A stretch of DNA of 64,000 bases. Origin: Cohnella baijiui. Lineage in GTDB: Bacteria; Bacillota; Bacilli; Paenibacillales; Paenibacillaceae. A model generated the notes under the pieces. It saw only the letters and a program-made list of their open reading frames with translations, did not search any database and was not told the origin of the DNA. Below, in pieces: positions 23,556-32,579 of this stretch. The stretch lies in the NCBI RefSeq assembly GCF_020731285.1, contig NZ_JAJFOW010000016.1:1-64000 (forward strand), in the 5' to 3' direction. The position numbers and the translations under genes were made by a program. Position 1 is the first letter of the stretch. Each line of letters starts with the position of its first letter.

Positions 23556-24227
23556 TCAACCTAACATTCCGAGTGCGACCGCAACCGGCGCCGAAGAAGC
23601 GAACTCTTCGCCGCGGAACGCGAACAACGACAGCAGGAACAGCACGGTGACGATGACGAAAATCCCCATGCAGATGTTCGAAGACACGCGCTGCGCGCGC
23701 GGGCCGACCGTGATTCCCCAGCTGACCAGGAACGCCCACAGGCCGTTGGAGAAATGGAAGACGGCCGCGATCACGGCGATGAAGTACATGATGAAAAAGC
23801 CCGGCTGGGTCACGATTCCGTGCATGTGCTCCCCGAGCTCTTCGTATGTCGTATTGCCGAGCGTCACTTGAATGCGGGTCTGCCACACGTGCCAGAACAC
23901 GAAGACGAACGTAATGACGCCGGTAATCCGCTGCAGCGCGAACGCCCAGTTCCGTCCGTACTGGTACCGGCCTGTGTTGTAGTTGGACGTGAAGGCCAAG
24001 TACAGACCGTAGATGCCGTGGAACAGGATCGGCAGCCAAATGATGAAGAGCTCGAGGAAGAAGATAAGCGGCAGCTCATGCAGGTTGTTGACGCTCTTCA
24101 CGAACCCCTCCTTGCCGTGCTCGAACGCGGAATAGTTCGTCAAGGCGTGCTCAACGAAAAACAATCCGAGCGGAATGACCCCCAGAAGCGAGTGAAGCTT
24201 GCGGGCGAAATACGAGTTACCTTTCAT
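23556..24227 (-). CDS. sdhC: Succinate dehydrogenase cytochrome b558 subunit
   Basis: 223 residues with five membrane helices, as in Bacillus SdhC, a single anchor carrying two haems. Candidate haem ligands are H27, H70, H113 and H158, each in a membrane segment. The ATG at 24227 follows AAAGGAGAA; a frame start at 24260 has no ribosome site. It heads sdhCAB and diverges from the LysR gene. Confidence 0.95.
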   Translation of the reverse strand: MKGNSYFARKLHSLLGVIPLGLFFVEHALTNYSAFEHGKEGFVKSVNNLHELPLIFFLELFIIWLPILFHGIYGLYLAFTSNYNTGRYQYGRNWAFALQRITGVITFVFVFWHVWQTRIQVTLGNTTYEELGEHMHGIVTQPGFFIMYFIAVIAAVFHFSNGLWAFLVSWGITVGPRAQRVSSNICMGIFVIVTVLFLLSLFAFRGEEFASSAPVAVALGMLG

Positions 24228-24372
24228 GTCGATGTGCGTTCTCCTTTCGCATCCGTGCAATTGTCACCAATTCTACACGCTTTTTAGGTTACTCCATTTT
24301 CGCTTATAATGGAACTGCTTATTTATTATTAAAACTTATAACCAAACGACATATGCAAGGAGGAAGATTCCG

Positions 24373-25293
24373 ATGCTCGAAGATATGAGGATGTTCGCGA
24401 CGGTCGTAGAGCATACGAGCCTCAACCGCGCGGCGGAGCGGCTGAACGTGACGCAGCCCGCGCTATCCCGCCGGATCGCCCGCCTGGAGCGCGAACTCGG
24501 CGTCAGTCTGTTCCGCCGGATCGGCAAGCGACTCGAGCTGACGGCGGCCGGCCAGCTAACCTACGAATTCGCCCTCGAATTGCGCCGGTTTCACGGCGAG
24601 TATTTGCAGCGCTTGAACGCTTTCAAATCCGAGGAGGCGCCGATCGCCACGATCGGAGCCAGTCTGACGACGCTCCAGACGACGCTCCCCGAGCTCATCA
24701 CGGCGATGACCGAGAAGCATCCGAATCTCGAAATCAAAGCGATCACCGGCAAATCGCACGAGATCGCCACATTCGTTAAAGAGCGCAAGGTCGACTTCGG
24801 CATCGTCGCCTCCGCCGTCGAGGACGACTCGGCGATCACGAGCGTCCCGCTGTTCGACGACACGCTCATGCTCGTCCTGCCGCGCACGCATTTTATATTG
24901 GAAAGAACGCAGCTCGCCATGAACGATCTGAACGCCCTGCCGATGATTCTGTTCGCGCCGGGCACCTGGTACCGCACGTTGACCGACGAGCTGTTCCGCC
25001 AATACGGCATCAAGCCGGACGTCCGAATGGAGATCGACTCCTTCGAGGCGATCGTTCGGCTGCTCGGGGCGAGCCGGGCCGGCACGCTGCTTCCGAAGTC
25101 CTATTTGCGGGCGCAATTGCTCGAGGACAACGAGCTTTACGTCGTACGCATCAAGGAGCTGGAGCTGATTAAACGGACGACCTCCCTCATCTACGGCGAA
25201 CTCGGCTGGCTGGCGCCTTCGACCCGCTATCTCATCGAGGAGACGATCGCCTTCTTCGCGCGGGGAGCCCGTCAGAACGGCCCGGGTGGGTAA
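24373..25293 (+). CDS. LysR-family transcriptional regulator
   Basis: 306 residues: an N-terminal winged helix (1-62, RMFATVVEHTSLNRAAERLN, TQPALSRRIARLE) and a type 2 periplasmic-binding effector domain (about 88-295). The gene diverges from sdhCAB with a 145-bp shared region containing a plus-strand TATAAT at about 24304. LysR proteins such as CcpC control TCA genes in bacilli through citrate, so sdh or odh control is plausible, but the protein itself carries no feature that names its ligand. Confidence 0.9.
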   Translation: MLEDMRMFATVVEHTSLNRAAERLNVTQPALSRRIARLERELGVSLFRRIGKRLELTAAGQLTYEFALELRRFHGEYLQRLNAFKSEEAPIATIGASLTTLQTTLPELITAMTEKHPNLEIKAITGKSHEIATFVKERKVDFGIVASAVEDDSAITSVPLFDDTLMLVLPRTHFILERTQLAMNDLNALPMILFAPGTWYRTLTDELFRQYGIKPDVRMEIDSFEAIVRLLGASRAGTLLPKSYLRAQLLEDNELYVVRIKELELIKRTTSLIYGELGWLAPSTRYLIEETIAFFARGARQNGPGG

Positions 25294-25343
25294 TGTTTCC
25301 GGTTCCAACCGCTTTGCGGGTCATGTTATCCTCTAAAAGAGTT

Positions 25344-25556
25344 AAATCCGCCGAAATCTGGCGGGCTTAACCAATTCAGCCAAAACCGCAAGGTGCGGGG
25401 GACCAGATACGAATGCGCGAGACCGCGCCGGAACGCCGTTCCGCCGGAGCCGCGCTTGGGGTGAATCGTGCAATATGCTGCGCAAGCTTACATAGCGTTG
25501 ACTGCCCACGTAGGGTTGATCTCCGGCCCGAACCCGACAGCTAACCTCGCCGGCAC
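25344..25556 (+). ncRNA. c-di-AMP riboswitch (ydaO/yuaA)
   Basis: The conserved blocks of the ydaO-yuaA aptamer appear in order: CCGCCGAAAT, AACCAATTCAGCC, CCGCAAGGTGCGGGGGACCA, TTGGGGTGAATC, TAGGGTTGATCTCC, and CCCGAACCCGACAGCTAACCTCG. It ends about 20 bp before the start of a LysM-3D cell-wall protein. Bound c-di-AMP turns such genes off. No terminator with a T tract is seen between the aptamer and the ribosome site, so control may act on translation or by early folding. Confidence 0.95.
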
Positions 25557-25576
25557 AGAGGAGGACTTCATCACGT

Positions 25577-26212
25577 ATGCGTAACATCAAGAAAGTCGGA
25601 CTGCGCGCCGCTTCGCTGGCGCTGGGCGCGGCTGTGCTGCTGCCTGCCTTCACCGCTTCCGCGGCCACCAGCTACTCGGCCAAGGAAGGCGACACGTTCT
25701 GGAAGCTGTCCAAGCAGTTCAACGTTCCGTTGGACAAGCTCATGAGCTTCAACGAAAACATCGACCCGCTGAACATTTACGAGGGCCTGAAGCTCACGAT
25801 TCCGGCGCCGACGACGGCGGCGGCTCCAGCAGCCAACGCCAAGCTCACGGCAACAGCCGCGACGGTCAGCACGCCGAAGGGCGAAACGCTCTCCTATTCG
25901 AAAGTAGTAACCATGAAGGCATCCGCTTATTCGGCTTCGAACGAAGAAAACGGCTGGGGACCCGTCGACTACTTCGGCAACCCGCTGAAGCTCGGCACGA
26001 TCGCCGTCGACCCGAAAGTGATTCCGCTCGGCACCAAGGTTTACATCACCGGATACGACTTTGCGGGCCTGCCCGTCGGCGGCATGGTCGCCAAGGCGAC
26101 GGACGCCGGCAGCGCGATCAAAGGCGACCGCATCGACATCTTCGTGCCCGGCTCGCGCGCCGAAGTGTCGAAGTTCGGTTACCAATACGTTAAACTGTAC
26201 GTCCTGGACTAA
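25577..26212 (+). CDS. LysM and 3D-domain cell-wall protein (YocH-like)
   Basis: 211 residues: signal peptide (about 1-29, ends FTASA-A), one LysM domain (about 31-76, YSAKEGDTFWKLSKQF...ENIDPLNIYEGLKLTIP), a Thr/Ala linker, then a 3D domain (about 113-211) with its three Asp: VDPKVIPLGTKVYI, AKATDAGS and GDRIDIFV. 3D domains resemble the catalytic core of MltA/stationary-phase lytic enzymes and bind or cut peptidoglycan. Control by the upstream c-di-AMP riboswitch matches yocH-type genes in bacilli. GGAGG lies 12 bases before ATG. Confidence 0.93.
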   Translation: MRNIKKVGLRAASLALGAAVLLPAFTASAATSYSAKEGDTFWKLSKQFNVPLDKLMSFNENIDPLNIYEGLKLTIPAPTTAAAPAANAKLTATAATVSTPKGETLSYSKVVTMKASAYSASNEENGWGPVDYFGNPLKLGTIAVDPKVIPLGTKVYITGYDFAGLPVGGMVAKATDAGSAIKGDRIDIFVPGSRAEVSKFGYQYVKLYVLD

Positions 26213-26240
26213 AACATTTTTTCAATTTGCGTTAGCGATA

Positions 26241-26290
26241 CGCAAGCCCGCCCGTCCTTTGCCAACGGCTTGGACGAGGCGGGCTTTGCG
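26241..26290. terminator. Bidirectional terminator
   Basis: AAGCCCGCC-CGTCC and GGACG-AGGCGGGCTT pair around an internal loop. It separates the convergent LysM-3D and deacetylase genes. Confidence 0.75.
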
Positions 26291-26307
26291 TTTCCCAAGG
26301 TCCGGAA

Positions 26308-27210
26308 TCAGTCCGGCGCCGCGGCATCCCGGCGCTCGGGCAGCCCCAGCAGCTCCGGCACGGTGACCAGTTCGTAGCCTTTCGCCCGGAGCCAATCGAT
26401 GATCTGCGGCAGCGCCCGCGCCGTCCCGTACAGATTTTGCCCTTGTCCTCCGCCTGCATGGAGAAGGACGATGGAGCCGGGACGCACGGAGCGGGTCACA
26501 TTGGCGAACACGCGGCTCGCGGGCAGCTGCCGCCAGTCGGACGAGTCGACGTCCCAGTTGACGACCGTATAGCCGTTTTCTTTTGCCCAGGCCAGCTGGA
26601 CGGCTTCGATCTCCCCGTACGGAGGGCGGACGAACCGGGGCGCAAAGCCGACGATGCGCCGGATTTCATCTCCCGTCTTGACGATCTGCCGCTTCACGGC
26701 GGACAGCGGAAGCCGCGAAAAGCCGGGGTGATCGTAGGAGTGATTCCCGATCGCATGGCCTTCCGCGACGATTCGCCGCACGAGCGCCGGATGCTTCTTG
26801 GCCCGGCTCCCGACGATGAAAAAGGTGGCAGGCGCTTTTTTGCGTTTCAGGATGTCGAGGACGAGCGGCGTGTACCGGGGGTCGGGTACGTCGTCAAAGG
26901 TGAGGGCAATCCGCATCGACTGGCGGGAAGCCGAAAGCACGAAGACGCCCCGGTATCTACGCTGCAGTTCCGTCCAATTTCCGCCCGGCGGCCGCTTGCG
27001 GGCCTTGCGTTTCTCGCCCGCGATGGCGGGGTCGGAGGCGGGCGCGTTTCCGGCAAGCCCGGCATCCGTAGACACCTTCGCTGCAGTTTCCCGGCCGGGC
27101 TCCGCGGCATCCGCCCGCGGGTTCGGCCAGGCGGCGGAGGCGGCCGACAACAGAACGACGGCGCACCACCCGAGGGCGATCCACCGTCTAAGCTTCGCAG
27201 GTTTCTTCAT
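26308..27210 (-). CDS. Polysaccharide deacetylase (NodB domain)
   Basis: About 300 residues: signal region (MKKPAKLRRWIALGWCAVVLL), an Ala/Lys-rich linker, then the NodB carbohydrate-esterase 4 domain from about residue 98. Motifs: TFDDVPD (catalytic Asp and metal Asp), HSYDH (metal His), RPPYGE, DVDSSDW and LLHAGG (catalytic His). It removes acetyl groups from peptidoglycan or another glycan outside the membrane. The ATG at 27210 is preferred over the TTG just before it. It follows the potassium operon on the same strand but with a gap of 68 bp. Confidence 0.92.
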   Translation of the reverse strand: MKKPAKLRRWIALGWCAVVLLSAASAAWPNPRADAAEPGRETAAKVSTDAGLAGNAPASDPAIAGEKRKARKRPPGGNWTELQRRYRGVFVLSASRQSMRIALTFDDVPDPRYTPLVLDILKRKKAPATFFIVGSRAKKHPALVRRIVAEGHAIGNHSYDHPGFSRLPLSAVKRQIVKTGDEIRRIVGFAPRFVRPPYGEIEAVQLAWAKENGYTVVNWDVDSSDWRQLPASRVFANVTRSVRPGSIVLLHAGGGQGQNLYGTARALPQIIDWLRAKGYELVTVPELLGLPERRDAAAPD

Positions 27211-27278
27211 CAATCATTTCCACTCCCCCTACCGGCACTTCCCTTAGCGTGAACGGTTGGGGGCGATCTCATTCTTTT

Positions 27279-28532
27279 TCAGGGCAGATTGGACGAAACT
27301 TTCTCGGACGGAATCGCCAGTCCCAGCCGCTTGGCCCACCAGGCGGTCGTACTGGCCTGAACGAGGATCGTGAAGGCGATCGCCATGAAGACGACCGCCG
27401 TGAGACGGTCTCCTCCCTCTATACCCCGGGCCGCGATCATGCCGGCCAACGCAGCCGGGATGACACCCGTCTCCCGGACCCAGCACATGAACAGTAGCTC
27501 CGGGCGGGTCCAGCGCGCCCTGACGTCCGGCAGCGCGGAGGCAAGCACCGCGAGCGGGCGGGCGACGAACACGAGAACGAGCACGACCGCCAGCGCCGGC
27601 CAGAAATAAGTGCCGAGGAGCGCGAACTTCACTTGGCTGCCGAGCAGCACGAAGATGAACATCCGCAGCATGACCGTCGCGTTGTCCGCGACATGCCCGA
27701 GCTCCGCCTGTTTGTCCTCCATCGGCAGCCGGAACAGATGGGAGTTGCCCCAGACGATACCTGCGGCGAACGTCGCCATCAGCCCGCTAACGTGCAGCAA
27801 ATCCCCGAGCAGGTATGCGCCGATCGCCAACGCAATCATCGCGATGGCCGCATACTCCTTCAACGCGCCCCACTTGACGTGCGCGACGAGAAAGGAACCG
27901 GCCAGCGCAAAGACAAGGCCGACCGCCAGCCCGCCGAAGGCGGTCTTGACGAAGTCCAGCGCGATTCCGCCGGCGCTGAGCGGCTTGCCTTCCGTGAGGA
28001 CGGCGAGCAGCGCGAACGTGAGGATCGAGCCCGTCGCGTCGTTGAAGGCCGACTCGCTCTCCACCGTTTCCCGCAGGCGCGCCTTGACCTTGACCTGGCG
28101 GAACACCGGGATGATCGTCGCCGGATCGGTGGACGAGATGACCGCCCCGATCAACAACGACGTCGTCCAATCGAGGCCGAGCGCGTAATGCGCCGCCGCC
28201 CCGCACACGGCCGCCGTCACGACGACGCCGGCGACGCTGAGCAGCGACACCGTGATCGCCACCTCGCGGAGGCCGCGGAGGCGGATATTCCGCCCGCCGT
28301 CGAACAGGATGAGCGCCGAGCCGACCGCCAGGATGAGCTGGTTCGTAAGCGAGCCGCTCGCCTCCGAAATCCAGTGCAGCCCGGTGCCAAGCAGCATGCC
28401 GGCGGCGATGAACAGCACAACGTCCGGGAGGCGCAGCCAGGCGGCCAGACGCCCCGCGATCATGCCAGTGCCAAAGACGAGCAAGAGCAAGATCAGGAGG
28501 TGGTGCACCGTCTCCATCGTAGGATTGTCCAC
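27279..28532 (-). CDS. Cation:proton antiporter, CPA1 family
   Basis: 417 residues, about 12-13 membrane helices. The ion-binding motif ESAFNDATG has the Asn-Asp pair of CPA1 antiporters, as opposed to the Asp-Asp of electrogenic CPA2. STDPATIIPVFRQV is also typical of NhaP-type proteins. The start is GTG at 28532 after AAGGGGCGGATG. It is the last gene of the riboswitch-led ktr operon, so potassium/proton or sodium/proton exchange in the same response is likely: uptake and release would be under one c-di-AMP control. Confidence 0.9.
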   Translation of the reverse strand: MDNPTMETVHHLLILLLLVFGTGMIAGRLAAWLRLPDVVLFIAAGMLLGTGLHWISEASGSLTNQLILAVGSALILFDGGRNIRLRGLREVAITVSLLSVAGVVVTAAVCGAAAHYALGLDWTTSLLIGAVISSTDPATIIPVFRQVKVKARLRETVESESAFNDATGSILTFALLAVLTEGKPLSAGGIALDFVKTAFGGLAVGLVFALAGSFLVAHVKWGALKEYAAIAMIALAIGAYLLGDLLHVSGLMATFAAGIVWGNSHLFRLPMEDKQAELGHVADNATVMLRMFIFVLLGSQVKFALLGTYFWPALAVVLVLVFVARPLAVLASALPDVRARWTRPELLFMCWVRETGVIPAALAGMIAARGIEGGDRLTAVVFMAIAFTILVQASTTAWWAKRLGLAIPSEKVSSNLP

Positions 28533-28548
28533 GCCTTACATCCGCCCC

Positions 28549-29211
28549 TTATTGACCGATTGAATGCTGGAACGATTCGATCTGCTGATTCGTGCCGATG
28601 ACGACCATCACGTCTCGTTCCGCAAGCACGTCCGTGGCCGTCGGCGCGATGATGATGCCTTTCGGTTTGTTGATCGCCACGATGCTGCAACCGTAGCGGC
28701 CCCGGGGATTCACCTCCGAGAGCGTCTTGCCTGAGAGGCAGCCCGGCACGTTCAGCTCCGCGATCGTATATTGCTTGGACAGCTCGATATAATCGAGCAG
28801 GTTCGGCGACACAAGCTGGTGGGCGAGGCGGATGCCCATGTCCCGCTCGGGGTAGATGACGCGGTCCACGCCGATCCGTTCGAGCACGCGCCCGTGCAGC
28901 CCCGAGACCGCTTTGGCCACCACCTTTTTCACGCCGAGCTCCTTGAGCAGGATGGCCGCCAAGATGCTCGCCTGGATGTCGTCGCCGATCGCGACGACGC
29001 CGCAGTCGAAGTTCCGCGCGCCGATCGAACGGAGCACGCCTTCTTCGGTCGCGTCCGCGACGACGGCGTGCGTCAGCACGCGGCTCATCTCCTCGACCTT
29101 CTCTTCGTCCCGGTCCACGCCGAGCACCTCGTAGCCGAGCTGTATGAGCTCCTGACCGATGCTGGAACCGAAGCGGCCGAGGCCGATAATGACGAACTGA
29201 TTGAATTTCAT
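28549..29211 (-). CDS. ktrA: Potassium channel gating subunit, KtrA/KtrC type (RCK)
   Basis: 220 residues. RCK_N (1-135) has the nucleotide site IIGLGRFGSSIGQEL and VDRDEEKVEEMS; RCK_C (about 138-218) is the usual c-di-AMP-binding lobe in KtrA/KtrC. It forms the cytoplasmic octameric ring gating KtrB. It follows two ktrB genes and precedes the antiporter gene, with 16-19-bp gaps. Two layers of c-di-AMP control, riboswitch and protein, would act on one transport system. Confidence 0.93.
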   Translation of the reverse strand: MKFNQFVIIGLGRFGSSIGQELIQLGYEVLGVDRDEEKVEEMSRVLTHAVVADATEEGVLRSIGARNFDCGVVAIGDDIQASILAAILLKELGVKKVVAKAVSGLHGRVLERIGVDRVIYPERDMGIRLAHQLVSPNLLDYIELSKQYTIAELNVPGCLSGKTLSEVNPRGRYGCSIVAINKPKGIIIAPTATDVLAERDVMVVIGTNQQIESFQHSIGQ

Positions 29212-29230
29212 GATGGATGCCCTCTCTTTT

Positions 29231-30574
29231 TTAGCCGATGATGATTTTGCCTTCCGCCTGCCGGTACAAGGCGCGCTCCTGCTTCGGCGCCAGCGCGTAG
29301 CCCAGCGTCAGCGGGCCGAGCCGGCCGATGAACATCATGAGAATAATGATGACTTTGCCGGTCAAGGTCAATTGGGTGGTCAGTCCCATCGACAACCCGA
29401 CCGTGCCGAACGCCGACGTCACCTCGAACAGAATCATGAGAAAATGATGGTCCTCCGTCGTAGACAAGATCATCGTCGCCACGATGACGAGCGCCACCGC
29501 GAGCAGCGTCAGCGTCAACGCCTTGTTCACCCGCTCCTGCGCGAGACGGTACTTGAACATGACGACGTCCTCCCTGCCGCGGATCATCGCCCAGACGGCA
29601 CCGAGCAGCGCGGCGAACGTCGTCGTCTTGATCCCGCCCCCCGTCGAGCCGGGAGAAGCCCCGATGAACATCAGGATGACGATAAAGAACTGCGTCGCCT
29701 GCCGGAGTCCAGCCAGATCGAGCGTATTGACCCCGGCCGTGCGCGGACTGACCGACTGCATAAAGGCGGACAGAATCTTCGACCCGAGCGGCAGCGGCTT
29801 CATCGTTCCCGGATTCGAATATTCGAACGCGAAGATGACGACCGCGCCGAACAGGATCAAAAAGCCGGTCATGCTGAGCACGACCTTGGAATGCAGAGAA
29901 AGGCGCTTTTTATTGCGCCAGTCCGTCAAGTCGGAGAGGACGACGAAACCGAGGCCCCCCAGGATGATCAGCAGCATCGTCACGATATTGACCAGCGGAT
30001 CGTCCACGTAGTCCGTCAGGCTGCGGAATTCCCCCATCACGTCGAAGCCGGCGTTGTTAAAAAAGGAGATGGCATGGAAAACGCCGTAGTATAACGCTTT
30101 GCCAGGCGGCATGTCGAACAGGAAGCGGACGGAGAACAGCAGCGCGCCGGAAGCTTCGATCGTCAGCGCGTACAGGACGACCCTGCGCACAAGCCGGACG
30201 ATGCCTTCCATATCGGATTGATTAAGCGCCTCCTGCAGGATGAGCCGCTCTTTGAGCGAGATTTTGCGCTTCAGGAAAAAGGCGAACAGCGTCGCCATCG
30301 TCATGAAGCCGAGGCCGCCGATCTGGATCAGCACCAGGATGACGCCCTGGCCGAATGTCGAGTAGTGCGTTCCGGTATCTAGCGTCACAAGCCCCGTCAC
30401 GCAGGTCGCCGACGTCGACGTGAACAGGGCGTCGATGAACGGCGTGCGCTCCCCCGATGCCGCCGAAACGGGCAAAGCCAATATCTGCGCGCCGATCAGG
30501 ATGATCATCGCGAACCCCAGGACGAGAAGCCGCGGAGGAGAGGCCATGAGCCATCTCAAAAATTTCGTTAGCAC
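29231..30574 (-). CDS. ktrB: KtrB-type potassium channel subunit, second copy
   Basis: 447 residues with the four M1-P-M2 repeats of TrkH/KtrB. The filter glycines appear in TCVTGLVTL, FNNAGFDVM, SPRTAGVNT and AFGTVGLS. The GTG at 30574 follows AAGGGAGCG and gives exactly the length of the upstream paralog; a TTG at 30595 lies before the ribosome site. It overlaps the end of the first ktrB by no bases but abuts it (14 bp apart). Tandem paralogs with one ktrA suggest alternative or mixed channels. Confidence 0.93.
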   Translation of the reverse strand: MLTKFLRWLMASPPRLLVLGFAMIILIGAQILALPVSAASGERTPFIDALFTSTSATCVTGLVTLDTGTHYSTFGQGVILVLIQIGGLGFMTMATLFAFFLKRKISLKERLILQEALNQSDMEGIVRLVRRVVLYALTIEASGALLFSVRFLFDMPPGKALYYGVFHAISFFNNAGFDVMGEFRSLTDYVDDPLVNIVTMLLIILGGLGFVVLSDLTDWRNKKRLSLHSKVVLSMTGFLILFGAVVIFAFEYSNPGTMKPLPLGSKILSAFMQSVSPRTAGVNTLDLAGLRQATQFFIVILMFIGASPGSTGGGIKTTTFAALLGAVWAMIRGREDVVMFKYRLAQERVNKALTLTLLAVALVIVATMILSTTEDHHFLMILFEVTSAFGTVGLSMGLTTQLTLTGKVIIILMMFIGRLGPLTLGYALAPKQERALYRQAEGKIIIG

Positions 30575-30587
30575 GTCGAACGCTCCC

Positions 30588-31931
30588 TTACCCAATAATG
30601 ATACGGCCTTCCGCGTTGCGATAGAGCGTCCGGCCGGATCGGCTGCCCAGCGCGTAAGTGAAGGTCAGCGGGCCCAGTCGGCCGACGAACATGAGAATCG
30701 TAAGGAGGATTTGGCCAAACGGCGTCAGGTCGCCGGTCATCCCGGCCGACAGCCCGACGGTGGCGTAAGCGGACATGACTTCGAATAGAATGATCAGGAA
30801 CGACTGGTTCTCCGTAATCGACAGGATCATCACCGATCCGATAACGATAACCAGCGACAGCACCGTGACAGTGATCGCCTTGTTTACTTTGGCCTGTTCC
30901 ATGCGGGCGCGAAACAGCACCACGTCTTCGCGGCCCCGGATCATCGCCCACACGGCGCTCGCCAGCACGGCGAACGTCGTCGTCTTGATCCCGCCCCCGG
31001 TCGAGCCCGGCGAAGCGCCGACGAACATGAGCAGGATCATGGCGAACTGCGTGGCGTCGCGGAACGACGGAACGTCGACCGTCGTCACGCCCGCCGAGCG
31101 CGTCGTCACCGACTGCAGCAGCGCGGCGAGCAGCTTGTCGCCGAAGCCAAGCGGGCCCAGCGTATTTTCGTTCGTGTACTCGAAGATTAGGATCGTCACC
31201 GTTCCGATCACGATGAGAAACGCGGACACCCAGAGCACGATGCGCGAGTGCAGCGACAACCGGCGCCGGGTCCGGTACTCGGCCAGATCGGACAAGACGA
31301 TGAAGCCGACGCCGCCGAGTACGATGAGCACGATCGACAGCAGGTTGACGTAGACGTCCCCTACATAGGGCTTCAAACTGCGAAACTCGCCGAACAGGTC
31401 GAAGCCCGCGTTGTTGAAGAACGACACGCTGTGGAACACCCCGTAATACAGGGCGCGCCCAGGACTCATGTCCGCCAGGAATCGCAGCGTGAACAGGATT
31501 GCGCCGATGCCTTCGATGCACAAAGCATAGACGAGCACCCGGCGCACCAGTCTGACGATGCCCTCAAGCGATCCGTGATTCAGCGATGCTTGCAGGATCA
31601 GCTTATCTTTGAGCGACACCTTCCGGCCGGCGAAAAGCGCGAACAGCGTGCCCGCCGTCATGAACCCGAGTCCGCCGAGCTGCACGAGGAGCAGGATGAC
31701 CCCATGGCCGAATGCGGAAAAATACAGGCCGGTATCGATGCGCGCCAGCCCCGTCACGCAAGTCGCCGAAGCGGAAACGAAAAACGCCTCGAGCCAGGGC
31801 GTCGGCTCGCCGGACGCCGAGGCGTACGGCAAATGCAGCAGCACCATGCCGGCGAAAATGATGGCGGCAAAGCCGGAGGCGATGACGCGCGGCGGGGAAG
31901 CATAGAACCATCGAAACCATTTCTTAATCAA
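30588..31931 (-). CDS. ktrB: KtrB-type potassium channel subunit, first copy
   Basis: 447 residues. Filter loops: TCVTGLARI, FNNAGFDLF, TRSAGVTTV and AYATVGLS. The start is TTG at 31931, following GAGGTGACTTGC, which yields a N-terminus (IKKWFRWFYASPPRV) matching that of the second copy; the open frame upstream runs through the riboswitch leader and is not protein. First gene of the operon. Its leader of about 410 bases contains a c-di-AMP riboswitch and terminator. Confidence 0.93.
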   Translation of the reverse strand: MIKKWFRWFYASPPRVIASGFAAIIFAGMVLLHLPYASASGEPTPWLEAFFVSASATCVTGLARIDTGLYFSAFGHGVILLLVQLGGLGFMTAGTLFALFAGRKVSLKDKLILQASLNHGSLEGIVRLVRRVLVYALCIEGIGAILFTLRFLADMSPGRALYYGVFHSVSFFNNAGFDLFGEFRSLKPYVGDVYVNLLSIVLIVLGGVGFIVLSDLAEYRTRRRLSLHSRIVLWVSAFLIVIGTVTILIFEYTNENTLGPLGFGDKLLAALLQSVTTRSAGVTTVDVPSFRDATQFAMILLMFVGASPGSTGGGIKTTTFAVLASAVWAMIRGREDVVLFRARMEQAKVNKAITVTVLSLVIVIGSVMILSITENQSFLIILFEVMSAYATVGLSAGMTGDLTPFGQILLTILMFVGRLGPLTFTYALGSRSGRTLYRNAEGRIIIG

Positions 31932-32072
31932 GCAAGTCACCTCGTAGCATAACCATTCCGTCGCGCAACGCCTCAGCGGATGCCGGCAAACGCCGGCAAG
32001 CGCGTTCGAACGCGCGCATCTTGCAGCCCGGACGATAGGCCGTCCGGGCGCCCTAACCTCGTACGAGCGCAT

Positions 32073-32097
32073 AAAAAAAGACACTGGAGCTCCAATG
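32073..32097 (-). terminator. Expression-platform terminator of the ktr riboswitch
   Basis: On the minus strand CATTGGAGCTCCAGTG forms a self-complementary stem followed by TCTTTTTTT, about 35 bases after the aptamer. This is the OFF switch of the leader. Past it, TACGAGGTTAG (32053-32063 on the plus strand as CTAACCTCGTA) is an exact 11-base complement of the aptamer 3' strand. Confidence 0.85.
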
Positions 32098-32124
32098 CCT
32101 TTGCGCGCATGCGAGTCCTGTTCG

Positions 32125-32325
32125 TAAGCAGCCTACGAGGTTAGCTGTCGGGTTCGGGCTTGAACAGGCTGCCCTAACCGGCTTGCAGCGCGCGTGCGGC
32201 GCGCGGCGGATGCCGGAATTCACCCCATGCCTTCGGCTCGATCGATCGGTTAGCGAGCGCAAAGGCGGTCAAACATGTGGTTCCCCCGTTTTCTTGCAGA
32301 AATTCGGCTGGATAGTATGATGAAA
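32125..32325 (-). ncRNA. c-di-AMP riboswitch (ydaO/yuaA) of the potassium operon
   Basis: Reading the minus strand, the aptamer blocks appear in order: CAGCCGAATTTCTGC, AAAACGGGGGAACCA, GCATGGGGTGAATTCC, GGTTAGGGCAGCC, and CCCGAACCCGACAGCTAACCTCGTAGG. It stands 200 bp before the first ktrB, with a terminator between. High c-di-AMP would stop expression of KtrB, KtrA and the antiporter. Bounds are approximate. Confidence 0.93.
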
Positions 32326-32348
32326 TTATGGAAAGAACATTACACCGC

Positions 32349-32377
32349 ATTATAGTCCGTCCATGAAGGACGCACAA
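32349..32377 (-). promoter_or_regulatory. Sigma-A promoter of the ktr operon
   Basis: On the minus strand TTGTGC (32372-32377) and TATAAT (32349-32354) are 17 bp apart, just ahead of the riboswitch. Confidence 0.65.
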
Positions 32378-32579
32378 CAGCAAAAAACGCGAAATTATAC
32401 GGTAAAAGCGGATATACGAGCTTTTCGCGGCCATAGAAACGTATTTTTACGACGATTCTTCATCTTTCTCTCGCTCGGGCATCCATTCCGGCCGATAAGC
32501 GGGGAAAAACGAGGATTCGGCTTCCATGGGCCCCGTGTATGCGTTTTCTTGGTCCAAGAACCGATCGGAGGGGTCTAAT

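Noticed and set aside
31932-32084. 51-residue extension of the first KtrB
   Set aside because: It lies in the riboswitch leader past the terminator and lacks any similarity to KtrB; the TTG at 31931 gives the same length as the second copy.
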